A stretch of DNA of 64,000 bases from JBHIYN01 sp041984235 (GTDB lineage: Bacteria > Pseudomonadota > Gammaproteobacteria > Ga0077536), in the NCBI GenBank assembly GCA_041984235.1, contig JBHIYN010000008.1, positions 186,001-250,000 on the forward strand. Direction: 5' to 3'. How positions within the stretch are numbered: position 1 is the stretch's first letter; each line of letters opens with the position of its first letter. The position numbers and the translations under genes were made by a program. Shown here in pieces: positions 43,280 through 52,236 of the stretch. Below the pieces are notes generated by a model. The model worked only from the letters and a program-made list of their open reading frames with translations, was not told the origin of the DNA and ran no database searches.

Positions 43280-44565
43280 TGGATCACAAGCCGGAGAAGG
43301 TCGGCAAGTACGACATCGTCGACGTGCTCGGCAAGGGGTCGATGGGCGTCGTCTACAAGGGTCACGACGCCTACGTGGATCGCCCGGTGGCGATCAAGGT
43401 CGCGACCAACGCCGACGCCGACGACGATGGCGAGAACATGGCCAAGCGCATGTTCGTCAACGAGGCGCGTTCGGCCGGTCGACTCGATCACCCCAACATC
43501 CTCAAGGTCTACGAGGCCGGCGAGGACCAGGGCATGCCCTACATGGTGATGGAGTACATCGAGGGCGGCGACACCCTGCGCTCCTACTGCAAGCCGGACA
43601 ACCTGCTGCCGGTGAAACAGGTCGTGCAGCTCATCCGGCAGTCCGCGGACGCGCTCGATTACGCGCATGCCAAGGGCGTTCTGCACCGCGACATCAAGCC
43701 GGCCAACATCATGCTGACCGAGAGCGGCGTGGCCAAGCTGGGCGACTTCGGCATCGCGCGCCGCATGGGCGTCGACCAGACGCAGATCGTCGGCTGGTTC
43801 GGCTCGCCCCTGTACATGTCGCCGGAACAGGCGCAGGACAAGGACCTCACCCCGCAGTCCGATCTCTTCTCCCTGGGATCGGTGTTCTACGAGATGCTCG
43901 CCGGCCAGCCGCCGTTCGTGGCCAAGGGGCTGTCCAGCCTGATTCAGAAAGTGGTCAACGACGAGCCGCAGCCGTTACCGGAGGTGCGCGAGGAGATCGC
44001 CGAGCCGGTGTGGCGCGTGGTCAGGAAGATGCTGACCAAGGATCTCGCCGGGCGCTACAAGACCGGTGCGGAGATCGTCGAGGATCTCGACAAGCTGATC
44101 GAGCTGCTCGACCGCTCGCCGGTGATGCTCACCGACGAGCAGAAGATCGAGAAAATGAAGGAGATGAAGTTCTTCGCCCCGTTCTCGAAGAACGAGCTGA
44201 AGGAAATCGCCAAGGTCTCGACCTGGCGTGACTATTCCGGCGGCGAGACGGTGTTCGACGAGGGCGCCAAGGAGCGCGCCTTCTACGTGCTGGCCGAGGG
44301 CTCGATCGCGGTGACCATCAACGGCACGCGGATCCGCGACCTCGAGGCCGGCGAATGCTTCGGCGAGATGGAATACCTGTCGAACACGGGGCGCACCGCG
44401 CGCGTGCTGGCCAACCGTGATTCCACCGTGGTCAAGGTCGAGCACGATTTCAAGGAATGGGCGTCACTGCCGACGCAGGTGCGCCTGAACCGGGTCTTCC
44501 AGGAAGTGCTGATCGAACGCCTGCAGACGACCAGCAAGGCGCTGGCCAGAGCGCTGGCCAACTAA
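43276..44565 (+). CDS. Serine/threonine protein kinase with C-terminal cyclic-nucleotide-binding domain
   Basis: A 429-residue soluble Hanks-type kinase. Glycine loop LGKGSMGVVYKG starts near residue 17, the catalytic lysine is in VAIKV (41), the catalytic loop is LHRDIKPANIML (138-149), DFG near 157, and SPE (for APE) near 182; the active-site residues are complete. Residues of about 294-415 form a cNMP-binding fold: GGETVFDEGAKERAFYVLAEG, then GECFGEMEYLSNTGRTARVL, where the Gly-Glu and Arg of the phosphate-binding cassette are kept. No membrane segment or PASTA domain is seen. The start overlaps the preceding gene (ATGA), so the two are translationally coupled. It could be controlled by cAMP from the nearby cyclase; this is inference. 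Confidence 0.92.
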   Translation: MMDHKPEKVGKYDIVDVLGKGSMGVVYKGHDAYVDRPVAIKVATNADADDDGENMAKRMFVNEARSAGRLDHPNILKVYEAGEDQGMPYMVMEYIEGGDTLRSYCKPDNLLPVKQVVQLIRQSADALDYAHAKGVLHRDIKPANIMLTESGVAKLGDFGIARRMGVDQTQIVGWFGSPLYMSPEQAQDKDLTPQSDLFSLGSVFYEMLAGQPPFVAKGLSSLIQKVVNDEPQPLPEVREEIAEPVWRVVRKMLTKDLAGRYKTGAEIVEDLDKLIELLDRSPVMLTDEQKIEKMKEMKFFAPFSKNELKEIAKVSTWRDYSGGETVFDEGAKERAFYVLAEGSIAVTINGTRIRDLEAGECFGEMEYLSNTGRTARVLANRDSTVVKVEHDFKEWASLPTQVRLNRVFQEVLIERLQTTSKALARALAN

Positions 44566-44572
44566 ACGCGTT

Positions 44573-44590
44573 GGGTCCCGGGGCGGACCC
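44573..44590 (+). terminator. Hairpin after the kinase gene
   Basis: The arms GGGTCC (44573-44578) and GGACCC (44585-44590) enclose six bases, seven bases after the stop of the kinase gene, and are followed only by TTAAG. It is a plausible weak terminator between the kinase gene and the convergent dgkA gene. No strong T-run is seen. Confidence 0.45.
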
Positions 44591-44656
44591 TTAAGCCGCA
44601 GGTCTGACCGCAGGAAGCGCCGCAACGCCGCACACGGCCTCCGCAGTAGTCCTGCG

Positions 44657-45028
44657 TCAGCCTGAGAAGTGCAGCCAGGCTATGGCGCCCCACACCAGCG
44701 CCACCAGCACCAGTGCCAGCAGCACCGCCGCCGAGGCGAGGTCCTTGGCACGGCCGGACAGCTCGTGCAGCTCGACGCCGACCCGATCGGTGAGCGCCTC
44801 GATGGCGGAATTGAACAGCTCCGTCACCAGCAGCAGCAGCAACACGCCGTTGAGCAGGGCGAAGTCAAGCAGGTCACGCGCGATCCAGAAGCTGGCCGGC
44901 ACCAGCGCGGCCGACAGCAGCACTTCCTGGCGGAAGGCTGCCTCGTGCCGCCAGGCGGCGGCAAAGCCTTTCATGGAGTAACCGAAGGCCTTGATCAGGC
45001 GTTCGATGCCGCGCGCCGAGTTGGCCAT
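44657..45028 (-). CDS. dgkA: Diacylglycerol kinase (DgkA type)
   Basis: A 123-residue inner-membrane enzyme with three transmembrane helices that phosphorylates diacylglycerol to phosphatidate, recycling lipid by-products. The family signature is visible in FRQEVLLSAALVPASFWIA and VTELFNSAIEALTDRVGVE, where the glutamates and asparagine of the active site are kept (ELxNSAIExxxD). The start ATG at 45028 gives the normal length. It follows the isocitrate-dehydrogenase-type gene after 25 bases on the same strand, so the two are likely cotranscribed. Confidence 0.92.
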   Translation of the reverse strand: MANSARGIERLIKAFGYSMKGFAAAWRHEAAFRQEVLLSAALVPASFWIARDLLDFALLNGVLLLLLVTELFNSAIEALTDRVGVELHELSGRAKDLASAAVLLALVLVALVWGAIAWLHFSG

Positions 45029-45053
45029 GATTGCGTGTGACGGCCCGTTGCGC

Positions 45054-46082
45054 TCACAGGTTGGCGATGACGGCGTCGGCGAACGCGCGCGTACCCAGGG
45101 GCCCACCCAGGTCGCCGGTACGCGTGGCCCGGGTCTGCAGGGTCTGCAGCAAGGCACCGCGCATGCGGCCGCCCATTTCGAACAGACCGCAATGTTCCAG
45201 CATCATGGCCGCGGACAGCATCAGCGCGGTCGGGTTGGCCTTGTCCTGCCCGGCGATGTCCGGCGCCGAGCCATGCACGGCTTCGAAGATGGCCGCGTCC
45301 TTGCCGATATTGGCGCCCGGAGCGAGCCCGAGCCCGCCGATCAGGCCGGCGATCTCGTCGGAGAGGATGTCGCCGAACATGTTGGTGGTCAGGATCATGT
45401 CGAACTGGGCCGGGTTGAGCACGAGCTGCATGGCGCAGTTGTCGACGATGCGGTCCTCCAGCTCGACCTGCCCGGCATAGGCGCGGCCGACGTCCTGCAC
45501 GGTTTCCAGGAACAGGCCGGTGAGGTTCTTCAGGATGTTCGCCTTGTGCACCACGGTGACCTTGCGCCGCTGGTGCCGGACCGCGTACTCGAAGGTGAAC
45601 TCGGCGATGCGACGGCAGTTCTCGCGGGTCAGGATACCGGTGGCCTCGGCGACGGCGTGCGGGTCGTCGCCGATCGGGATGAAGTGCTCGACGCCGACAT
45701 AGAAGCCGCCGGTGTTCTCCCGGACCAGCACGAGGTCGACGTCGGGGAACTTGCCGTCGGGTACGACCGAGCGCCCGGGGCGGACGTTGGCGTAGAGCTG
45801 GAAAGCCTCGCGCAGGCGTACGTTGACCGAGCGATAGCCGGAGCCGACCGGGGTGGTGAGCGGCCCCTTGAGGGCGAGCCGGGTCTGGCGGATGTCCTCG
45901 AGCGCGGCCTCGGGCAGGGGATCCGCGCCGCGTTCGGCGGCGGTGGCACCGGCGATCTGCTCGCGCCAGTCGAAAGGTGCGCCGACGGCGTCGAGCACGG
46001 CCAGGGTGGCGGCGGTGATCTCCGGGCCAATGCCGTCGCCCGGGAACAGTGTGCAGGGAATGCGGTTCGGCGTCGTAGTCAT
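45054..46082 (-). CDS. NAD-type isocitrate/isopropylmalate dehydrogenase family protein
   Basis: A 342-residue decarboxylating dehydrogenase of the isocitrate/isopropylmalate family. The opening TLFPGDGIGPEITAATLAVL, the substrate loop NVRLREAFQLYANVRPG, the metal-binding TTNMFGDILSDEIAGLIGGL and the coenzyme loop IFEAVHGSAPDIAGQDKANP are all intact. GSGYRSVNVRLR and the short form point to NAD-dependent isocitrate dehydrogenase rather than LeuB, but the assignment is not certain from sequence reading alone. It would make 2-oxoglutarate in the cytosol. It is transcribed together with dgkA and divergently from lexA. Confidence 0.85.
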   Translation of the reverse strand: MTTTPNRIPCTLFPGDGIGPEITAATLAVLDAVGAPFDWREQIAGATAAERGADPLPEAALEDIRQTRLALKGPLTTPVGSGYRSVNVRLREAFQLYANVRPGRSVVPDGKFPDVDLVLVRENTGGFYVGVEHFIPIGDDPHAVAEATGILTRENCRRIAEFTFEYAVRHQRRKVTVVHKANILKNLTGLFLETVQDVGRAYAGQVELEDRIVDNCAMQLVLNPAQFDMILTTNMFGDILSDEIAGLIGGLGLAPGANIGKDAAIFEAVHGSAPDIAGQDKANPTALMLSAAMMLEHCGLFEMGGRMRGALLQTLQTRATRTGDLGGPLGTRAFADAVIANL

Positions 46083-46227
46083 GGGAAGGCGGTGCTCGCA
46101 GCGGGATCCGGGCCGGCGCGACGGGCAGCGGCCGGCCGTGTACGCGGGGGCTGGATGTCATGCGGCACTGCCGCAAAGCGCCGAGTATAGCGGATCGGGG
46201 CGGTCCGACCACGCTGCGCGGGAAGGC

Positions 46228-46276
46228 TTGAGATCACGAATAGCCTGTATATACTTACACCTGTTTTTTTATACAG
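46228..46276 (+). promoter_or_regulatory. lexA promoter with two adjacent SOS boxes
   Basis: A sigma-70-like promoter is visible: -35 TTGAGA at 46228-46233, a 16-base spacer, and -10 TATACT at 46250-46255. One LexA box with the full consensus CTGT-N8-ACAG lies at 46261-46276, and a second, imperfect one (CTGT-N8-ACAC) at 46245-46260 overlaps the -10, directly abutting the first. The pair would give autorepression of the lexA-imuA-imuB operon. Confidence 0.85.
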
Positions 46277-46284
46277 GTATCACC

Positions 46285-46902
46285 ATGGTCAGCGGTCTCA
46301 CCGAGCGCCAGGCGGAGATCCTCGCCCTGATCCGGGCCAGCATCCGCCGCGACGGCATGCCCCCCACCCGCGCCGAGATTGCCGCGGCGCTTGGCTTCCG
46401 CTCCGCCAACGCCGCCGAGGCGCATCTGCGTGCCCTCGAGCGCAAGGGCGTGATCGAGCTCGTGCCCGGCGCCTCGCGCGGCATTCGCGTGGTCGGTGAC
46501 GATGCGCCGCGGGTCGCCGGCCTGCCGGTGGTCGGGCGGGTCGCGGCCGGGCAGCCGCTGCTCGCCGTCGAGCACATCGAGGACCACTATGCCGTCGATG
46601 CCGCGGTATTCCACCCGCGCGCCGATTACCTTCTGCGTGTGCAGGGGCAGAGCATGCGCGATGCCGGCATCCTCGACGGTGACCTGCTTGCCGTGCACAC
46701 CACGCGTGAGGCGGCCAATGGCCGGATCGTGGTTGCCCGCCTGGATGACGAGGTGACCGTGAAGCGCTTCCGGCAGCGTGGTTCCAGGGTACGCCTGTTG
46801 CCCGAGAACCCCGACTTCGAACCGATCGAAGTCGACCTGGCGCGGCAGGAGCTCGTCATCGAAGGGCTGGGCGTCGGCGTCCTGCGCACGCACAGCCGAT
46901 GA
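46285..46902 (+). CDS. lexA: LexA repressor
   Basis: A 205-residue SOS repressor. The N-terminal winged helix is visible (TERQAEILALIRASIRRDG, then RAEIAAALGFRSANAAEAHL), and the C-terminal S24-type autoprotease has the cleavage site in VGRVAAGQPL and catalytic Ser123 (VQGQSMRDAG) and Lys160. After RecA-ssDNA activation it cleaves itself, derepressing SOS genes. The ATG at 46285 stands 8 bases after the SOS box and is the first to give the standard N-terminus; upstream in-frame codons would overlap the operator. The next gene begins inside its stop (ATGA). Confidence 0.96.
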   Translation: MVSGLTERQAEILALIRASIRRDGMPPTRAEIAAALGFRSANAAEAHLRALERKGVIELVPGASRGIRVVGDDAPRVAGLPVVGRVAAGQPLLAVEHIEDHYAVDAAVFHPRADYLLRVQGQSMRDAGILDGDLLAVHTTREAANGRIVVARLDDEVTVKRFRQRGSRVRLLPENPDFEPIEVDLARQELVIEGLGVGVLRTHSR

Positions 46903-47558
46903 GCCTGCAGGAGTTGATGCGCCGCGCCGGCGTCTGGCGCGCGGGAGAGCTGCCGCCGGCCGATGCGCGTGCAACCGGCTTCGCGACGCTCGACCAGGCC
47001 CTGCCCGGTGGTGGCTGGCCGCGCGTCGGTCTGACCGAGATCCTGGCGCCCACGGCGGGCATCGGCGCCCTGCGCCTGGTGTTGCCGGCGCTGGCGCGGG
47101 TGAGCGAGGAGGGCGGCTGGATCGTGTGGGTCAGCCCGCCGCACATTCCTTACCCGCCGGCGCTGCACGAGGCCGGTGTGAACCTGTCGCGCGTGCTGAT
47201 CGTCGATTTACCCGACCGCTCGCCCGCGCTGCACGAAGATGTCCTGTGGGCCTGCGAGCAGGCCCTGCGCTTTGCCGACTGCAGCGCAGCCCTGTTGTGG
47301 CTGGATGACGTCAAGCCGCTGCATCTGCGCCGCCTGCAGCTCGCTGCCGAAGCCGGCGCGACCTGGGGTGTGGTCTTTCGCCCGGCACACCACGCGGTGC
47401 AGCCATCGCCGGCAGTGCTGCGGCTCGGTCTGGACGTGCCGCACGAAGATGACCGTGCCGCCGATGCACCGGACGGGCGCACGCGCAACGCGCTCGAGGT
47501 CACGCTGCTGAAGGCGCGCGGCGCGCGTCCCGGCGCCCGTTACCGGGTCGAGACATGA
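46899..47558 (+). CDS. imuA: ImuA (SulA/RecA-like) SOS-mutagenesis protein
   Basis: A 219-residue protein of the ImuA group, related to RecA and often annotated as a SulA-like cell-division inhibitor. It opens with a TGFATLDQALPGGGWPRVGL segment near residue 26 and continues LTEILAPTAGIGALRLVLPA, in place of the Walker A region. ImuA supports error-prone translesion synthesis with ImuB and DnaE2. It overlaps lexA by 4 bases (ATGA) and the imuB start by 4 bases, so the three are translationally coupled and controlled by the SOS boxes upstream. Confidence 0.9.
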   Translation: MSLQELMRRAGVWRAGELPPADARATGFATLDQALPGGGWPRVGLTEILAPTAGIGALRLVLPALARVSEEGGWIVWVSPPHIPYPPALHEAGVNLSRVLIVDLPDRSPALHEDVLWACEQALRFADCSAALLWLDDVKPLHLRRLQLAAEAGATWGVVFRPAHHAVQPSPAVLRLGLDVPHEDDRAADAPDGRTRNALEVTLLKARGARPGARYRVET

Positions 47559-49138
47559 ACCGTATCCTCGATCCGGCGCGCATCCCGGCCGCACGTGGCG
47601 GCCCGGCACTGCAGGCGCTCGAACCCCTGCCGCGCCGCGCGCAGTCGCCGGCAGCGGGTGGCGCACGCGAGGCCCTGTGGCTGCATCTGCACCTGCCGCA
47701 CCTGGCGCTGGAGGTCCTGCTGCGCGGCGCCGATGCCGGCAGCGCCTGCGTGCTGGCCGAGGGCGAGGGGCGCCGGCGACGGGTCGCACTGGGCAACCGG
47801 CATGCCGTGGCGCTGGGTGTACGCGCGGGCATGCCCCTGGTGGCCGCGCATGCGCTCGGCCGGCTACAGGTGCTGGAGCGCAACCCGCGCGCCGAGCAGC
47901 GTGCGCTGGAGCGCCTGTGCCAGTGGGCGATGCAGCTGACCCCGGTGGTCAGCCCGGTGGCGCCGGACGGTCTGCTGCTCGAGGTGCGCGGCAGCCTCAG
48001 GCTGTTCGGGGGTATCGATGGCCTGCTGGCACGCCTGCGGCGTGGCCTGCGGCAACTCGGGTACCGTGCCGATTACGCGCTGGCGCCGGTGCCACTGGCG
48101 GCCTCGGTGCTGGCGCGCGCCAGGCCGCGCGAGGTGGTGCTCGATCGGCACGAGCTGCAAACCGCACTGGCGGCGTTGCCGTTGGCGGCCCTGCAGCTCG
48201 AGGCGGCGCAGCACGAGGCGCTGGGTACGCTTGGCGTGACCACCATCGGCGACTGCCGGCGGCTGCCGCGCGACGGTCTCGCACGGCGTTTTTCCCCGGC
48301 GTTCCCGGACATGCTCGATCGCCTGTTCGGTCAGGTCCCCGACCCGCGGCCGACGATCGCCCCGTTGCAGAGCTTCGATGCCGAGATCGATCTGCCCTGG
48401 GAAGTGACCCGCTCGCAGGCCCTGCTCACGGCCGGCGAGAAACTGCTGCACGAACTCGGCGGCTACCTGATCGCCAACGCCGCGGTCACCCGCTGTCTGC
48501 GCTGGCGCCTGGTCGAACGTGACGGCGAGGTCGGGTATTTCGAGATCGGCATGGCGCGTGCCACCCGGGACACCACGCACATGCTCGGCCTGTTGCGTGA
48601 GGCCCTGTCGCGCAGATCCCTGCGCGCACCGGTGCAGGCCATCGGGCTCAACGTCAGCGACATCAGTTTCGGTGCCGCGCCCGGCGTGCGCGATCTGTTC
48701 GACCGGCGTGAGGAAGGCGACGGCGAAGCCTGTGCCGCTTTCATCGATCGCCTGCGCTCGCGCTGCGGCGAGCAAGCGCTGCGTACGCTCGGCCTGCGTA
48801 GCGCACACCGGCCGGAGCAGGCCTGGTGCTGGCGACAGCCGGCGGTGCTGCCGCAGCGCAGGGTGGCGGGCCTGGCGCACGTCGAAGGGGCCCGCGCGCG
48901 CCGGCCGCTATGGCTGCTGAGACGCGCGGTGAAGCTCGAGGTCCGTGATCGCGCGCCCCTGTTCGACGGACCGCTGGAGCTGACCCCGGACCGCGAGCGT
49001 ATCGTCAATGGCTGGTGGGACGATGCCGGTGTCGCACGCGACTATTACGTCGCGACCACGGTGCGCGGCGGCCGACTGTGGATCTATCGCGAGCTCGGTG
49101 GCGAGCGGCACTGGTACCTGCACGGGATCTTCGAGTAG
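47555..49138 (+). CDS. imuB: ImuB, catalytically reduced Y-family DNA polymerase
   Basis: A 527-residue protein related to the Y-family translesion polymerases. The first part (LWLHLHLPHLALEVLLRG near residue 40) is in the position of the polymerase catalytic core, but the acidic metal-binding residues expected there are missing, as is usual for ImuB, which acts as an adaptor between the beta clamp and DnaE2. The length fits the family. No dnaE2 gene follows: 406 bases of non-coding sequence and then a lipid operon begin. DnaE2 must therefore be elsewhere if it exists. Confidence 0.9.
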   Translation: MNRILDPARIPAARGGPALQALEPLPRRAQSPAAGGAREALWLHLHLPHLALEVLLRGADAGSACVLAEGEGRRRRVALGNRHAVALGVRAGMPLVAAHALGRLQVLERNPRAEQRALERLCQWAMQLTPVVSPVAPDGLLLEVRGSLRLFGGIDGLLARLRRGLRQLGYRADYALAPVPLAASVLARARPREVVLDRHELQTALAALPLAALQLEAAQHEALGTLGVTTIGDCRRLPRDGLARRFSPAFPDMLDRLFGQVPDPRPTIAPLQSFDAEIDLPWEVTRSQALLTAGEKLLHELGGYLIANAAVTRCLRWRLVERDGEVGYFEIGMARATRDTTHMLGLLREALSRRSLRAPVQAIGLNVSDISFGAAPGVRDLFDRREEGDGEACAAFIDRLRSRCGEQALRTLGLRSAHRPEQAWCWRQPAVLPQRRVAGLAHVEGARARRPLWLLRRAVKLEVRDRAPLFDGPLELTPDRERIVNGWWDDAGVARDYYVATTVRGGRLWIYRELGGERHWYLHGIFE

Positions 49139-49544
49139 CCACCCGTCGCGCAGCGTGAACGTGCGCTTAACCTGCCGCGTGTCAGGCTCCCCGGTCGTGA
49201 CCTGGCGGCGATCCCGCGGTGGCGGCAGACGGCCTGCGGTGGCATCCCGGATTGCCGCGCCGGTGTTCCGCCGCGCGCTTACCAATGAAGAACTTATTGC
49301 ATATCTGGCCGCAGACGACGAGAATTCGCACCACGGTCCCGGTCTCGGGACCATCCGGGGGCGAGAACCATCACACCTCCAGCCCTGTGCTCCCGGATCA
49401 GTCACCACTGCCGCGAACTAAAGCGGAATAAAATACCTGACGGATGTTACGAACGGGTTATAATCCCGGCCGCTGTATCAAGGGGGGCGACTCGCGTTCT
49501 GCGGGGGCGTTGATTCAGGCTTTTCAATTTCGATCCTATTCACG
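49139..49544 (+). promoter_or_regulatory. Intergenic region with promoter of the lipid operon
   Basis: The 406-base gap between imuB and the acyl-AMP ligase gene holds no gene I can support. A likely promoter faces the lipid genes: -35 CTGACG at 49437-49442 and -10 TATAAT at 49459-49464, with a 16-base spacer. The leader to the ATG at 49545 is about 75 bases and lacks a strong Shine-Dalgarno sequence. Confidence 0.6.
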
Positions 49545-51293
49545 ATGAAAGCAACTAAAATCAATAAGTTACTTCCTCTGCGCAACGCTTCTTTCGAGAC
49601 CCTGACGGACGCACTGGAGTACGCCGCCGAAGGCGAGACCGGATACAACTTCTACGACGGGCGCGGCGAGTTGTTCGCCGTACTCAGTTACCGTGACCTG
49701 CGCGATCAGGCCCGCGCCCTGGGGCGCCGCCTGCGCGGACTCGGACTCAAGCGCGGTGCTCGCGTTGCCATCGTGGCCGAAACCGAGCCGATGTTTCATC
49801 GGTTTTTCTTCGCCTGCCAGTACGCCGGTTTCATTCCGGTATCGCTGCCGGCCGGCTTCCAGCTCGGCGCTCGCAAGGCCTACGTCGAACAGCTCGAGCG
49901 CATGCTCGACAGCTGCGGTGCCGACGTCGCCGTCGCGCCCGAATCACATGTCGGACTGCTGCGGCAGGCCGTCGAACGCCTCGACCTGGTCAAGGCGGGC
50001 ACTCCGGAAGAGTTCGACCAGCTCGACGACAACGATCTCGAGCTCCAGCCGCTGGGCGCCGACGAGCCCGCCTACCTGCAGTACACCTCGGGCAGCACCC
50101 GTTTCCCGCGTGGTGTCGAGATCTCGCAGCACACCGTGATGACCAACCTGCGCGACATCGCCGTGCATGGCCTGCGCATCACCGAGCAGGATCGCATGGT
50201 GGCCTGGCTGCCGCTGTATCACGACATGGGACTGGTCGGCTTCGTGCTGTTGCCGCTCGGCAGCCAGCTTTCGGCGGACTACCTCAGCCCGCGTACCTTC
50301 GCCATGCGCCCGCGCCTGTGGCTGAAGGTGATCTCGGAGAATCGCGGCACCATTTCCTCCAGCCCGCCGTTCGGTTATGCGCTGTGCGCCAAGCGTCTGC
50401 GCCTGACCGACCAGGATCGGTACGACCTCAGCTCCTGGCGCGTCGCCTGTGTCGGCGCCGAGCGCATCCACCCGGAGCCCCTGCGCCAGTTCGCGCACGT
50501 ACTGGAGCCGGCGAAGTTCGACGCGAATGCCTTCGTCGCCTGTTACGGCATGGCCGAATGCGCGCTCGCGATCAGCTTCGCGGAACTCGGCAGCGGTATC
50601 GATTCGGTCAAGGTCGACAAGGAGAAAATGTCGGTCGAGGGCCGCGTCGAGATCGTCGCCGACAGCAATGGCGGCACCGATACCCTGACCTTCGTCGACT
50701 GCGGCAAGATTCTGCCGAGCTTCGAGTTGGCAATCCGCGATGACGACGGCCGCGACCTGCCCGACTACGAGTGCGGGCGTATCTGCCTGCGCGGTGACAG
50801 CGTGATGAACGGCTACTTCCAGAATCCCACGGCCACGGCCGAGGTCCTGTCCGACGACGGCTGGCTCGATACCGGTGACATCGGCTATCGCGTCGGCGAT
50901 CACGTAGTGGTCACGGCACGGCGCAAGGACGTCATCATCGTCAATGGCCGCAACATCTGGCCGCACGATCTCGAATACCTCGCCGAGAGCCTGCCGGGCG
51001 TACGCTTCGGCAACGTCTCCGCGTTCTCCTTCGCCGACGACAGCGGCGCAGACCAGGTCGTGATGGTGGTCGAGTCGCGCGAGACCAATCCCGCCAAGGC
51101 GCGCGAGTTGTGTGACCAGCTGCGTGCCCTGATCGTGGAGCACTTCGGCATCACCTGCCATATCGACCTGGTGCCGCCGCGAACCCTGCCGCGGACCTCT
51201 TCGGGCAAGCTGTCGCGCTCCAAGGCCAAGCAGGACTTCCTGGCGCGAGCGCAACAGGGCGTCGGCGGCATCATCGCCGGCGCCAATGGATGA
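49545..51293 (+). CDS. Fatty acyl-AMP ligase / acyl-ACP synthetase, sphingolipid-type operon
   Basis: A 582-residue adenylate-forming enzyme (ANL superfamily). It has the P-loop LQYTSGSTRFPRGVEISQHT near residue 185, the acyl-adenylate motif YGMAECALAISFAEL near residue 332, the hinge DTGDIGYRVGDHVVV near residue 443 and the C-terminal lysine in RTSSGKLSRSKAKQDF. This resembles long-chain fatty acyl-AMP ligases that load an acyl chain onto an acyl carrier protein. It stands first in an operon with a reductase, an acyl carrier protein and an SPT-type synthase, so it probably supplies acyl-ACP for the latter. The start overlaps no other gene; the stop overlaps the next start by 8 bases. Confidence 0.9.
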   Translation: MKATKINKLLPLRNASFETLTDALEYAAEGETGYNFYDGRGELFAVLSYRDLRDQARALGRRLRGLGLKRGARVAIVAETEPMFHRFFFACQYAGFIPVSLPAGFQLGARKAYVEQLERMLDSCGADVAVAPESHVGLLRQAVERLDLVKAGTPEEFDQLDDNDLELQPLGADEPAYLQYTSGSTRFPRGVEISQHTVMTNLRDIAVHGLRITEQDRMVAWLPLYHDMGLVGFVLLPLGSQLSADYLSPRTFAMRPRLWLKVISENRGTISSSPPFGYALCAKRLRLTDQDRYDLSSWRVACVGAERIHPEPLRQFAHVLEPAKFDANAFVACYGMAECALAISFAELGSGIDSVKVDKEKMSVEGRVEIVADSNGGTDTLTFVDCGKILPSFELAIRDDDGRDLPDYECGRICLRGDSVMNGYFQNPTATAEVLSDDGWLDTGDIGYRVGDHVVVTARRKDVIIVNGRNIWPHDLEYLAESLPGVRFGNVSAFSFADDSGADQVVMVVESRETNPAKARELCDQLRALIVEHFGITCHIDLVPPRTLPRTSSGKLSRSKAKQDFLARAQQGVGGIIAGANG

Positions 51294-52236
51294 CGCGCGC
51301 TCCGGTATAGACCACGTCCTGCTGACCGGCGCCACCGGCTTCATCGGTGGCCACCTGCAGACCGCCCTGGCGGCCGCCGGGTACCGCGTCACCGCCCTGG
51401 TGCGGCCGGACTCCCCGCACCGGGACCGCGTCGCCAGCGGCGTCGGGGTGTGCGAAGCAGCGCTCGACGATGGCGCCGCGCTGACCGCGGCAGTCGCCGA
51501 CGCCGACCTCGTCATCTACGCCGCGGGCGCGGTACGTGGCCGTGATACGGCTGACTTCGAGCCGGCCAATGTCGATGGTCTGCGCAACATCGTCAGCGCG
51601 GTGCGGCAGGCGCCGCGGCGTCCGGCGGTCGTCCTGATTTCGTCGCTGGCCGCGTCGCGCCCGGCGCTCTCCGCCTATGCCGCGAGCAAGGCCGCCGGCG
51701 AAGCCGTGCTGGCGGGGGTGACGGAGGTCGCCTGGACCATCCTGCGTCCGCCGGCGGTGTACGGACCCGGTGATCGCGAGATGCGCCCGTTGTTCGAGGC
51801 CATGCGCCGCGGATTCGCATTGCGCGTCGGCCCGCGCGAACAGCGCCTGTCGCTGCTCTACGCGGTCGATCTCGCCGCCGCGGTATGCGCGGTGACCGGA
51901 GCACTGCCGCGCTGCCACGGACGGACCTTCGACCTCGACGACGGCCGCACAAACGGTTATGGCTGGCCGGACATCCTGGCCGCGGTCAGGGGGCAGCGGC
52001 CGGCACTGACCGTGCCGGTGCCACGCTGCCTGCTCATGATGCTGGCCGGCGCCAATCTCGCGCTGGCGCGCGTGCTGGGCTACCGCCCCATGCTCACGCC
52101 GGGCAAGGTGCGTGAACTTTCGGAGCCTGCCTGGCTCTGCAATAATCACGCGCTTTCCACGGCAACGGGTTGGGCGCCGCGCTTTACCCTAGAATCCGGA
52201 GTGCGCGCCACCTTTGCCAGCCATGGCCTGCCCTGA
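51286..52236 (+). CDS. NAD(P)-dependent epimerase/dehydratase-type reductase
   Basis: A 316-residue extended SDR. The Rossmann start HVLLTGATGFIGGHLQTALA is clear, and the catalytic YxxxK is SAYAASKAAGEAVLAG near residue 125; RPPAVYGPGDREMRPLFEAM is the typical extended-SDR motif. Proteins of this type near serine palmitoyltransferase have been shown in Caulobacter to reduce ceramide or ketosphinganine intermediates (CerR). By context it is proposed to act on the keto product of the SPT-type enzyme here; this is inference. It overlaps the ligase gene by 8 bases, and the acyl carrier protein gene begins directly after its stop. Confidence 0.85.
   Translation: MDDARSGIDHVLLTGATGFIGGHLQTALAAAGYRVTALVRPDSPHRDRVASGVGVCEAALDDGAALTAAVADADLVIYAAGAVRGRDTADFEPANVDGLRNIVSAVRQAPRRPAVVLISSLAASRPALSAYAASKAAGEAVLAGVTEVAWTILRPPAVYGPGDREMRPLFEAMRRGFALRVGPREQRLSLLYAVDLAAAVCAVTGALPRCHGRTFDLDDGRTNGYGWPDILAAVRGQRPALTVPVPRCLLMMLAGANLALARVLGYRPMLTPGKVRELSEPAWLCNNHALSTATGWAPRFTLESGVRATFASHGLP

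Noticed and set aside
45054..46082. LeuB (3-isopropylmalate dehydrogenase)
   Set aside because: The neighbourhood lacks other leucine genes, and the substrate-loop and length fit NAD-type isocitrate dehydrogenase better, although the distinction is not absolute.
49139..49544. Short frames such as one of about 70 codons in the spacer after imuB
   Set aside because: They lack a start signal and family resemblance and overlap a good promoter; treated as non-coding.
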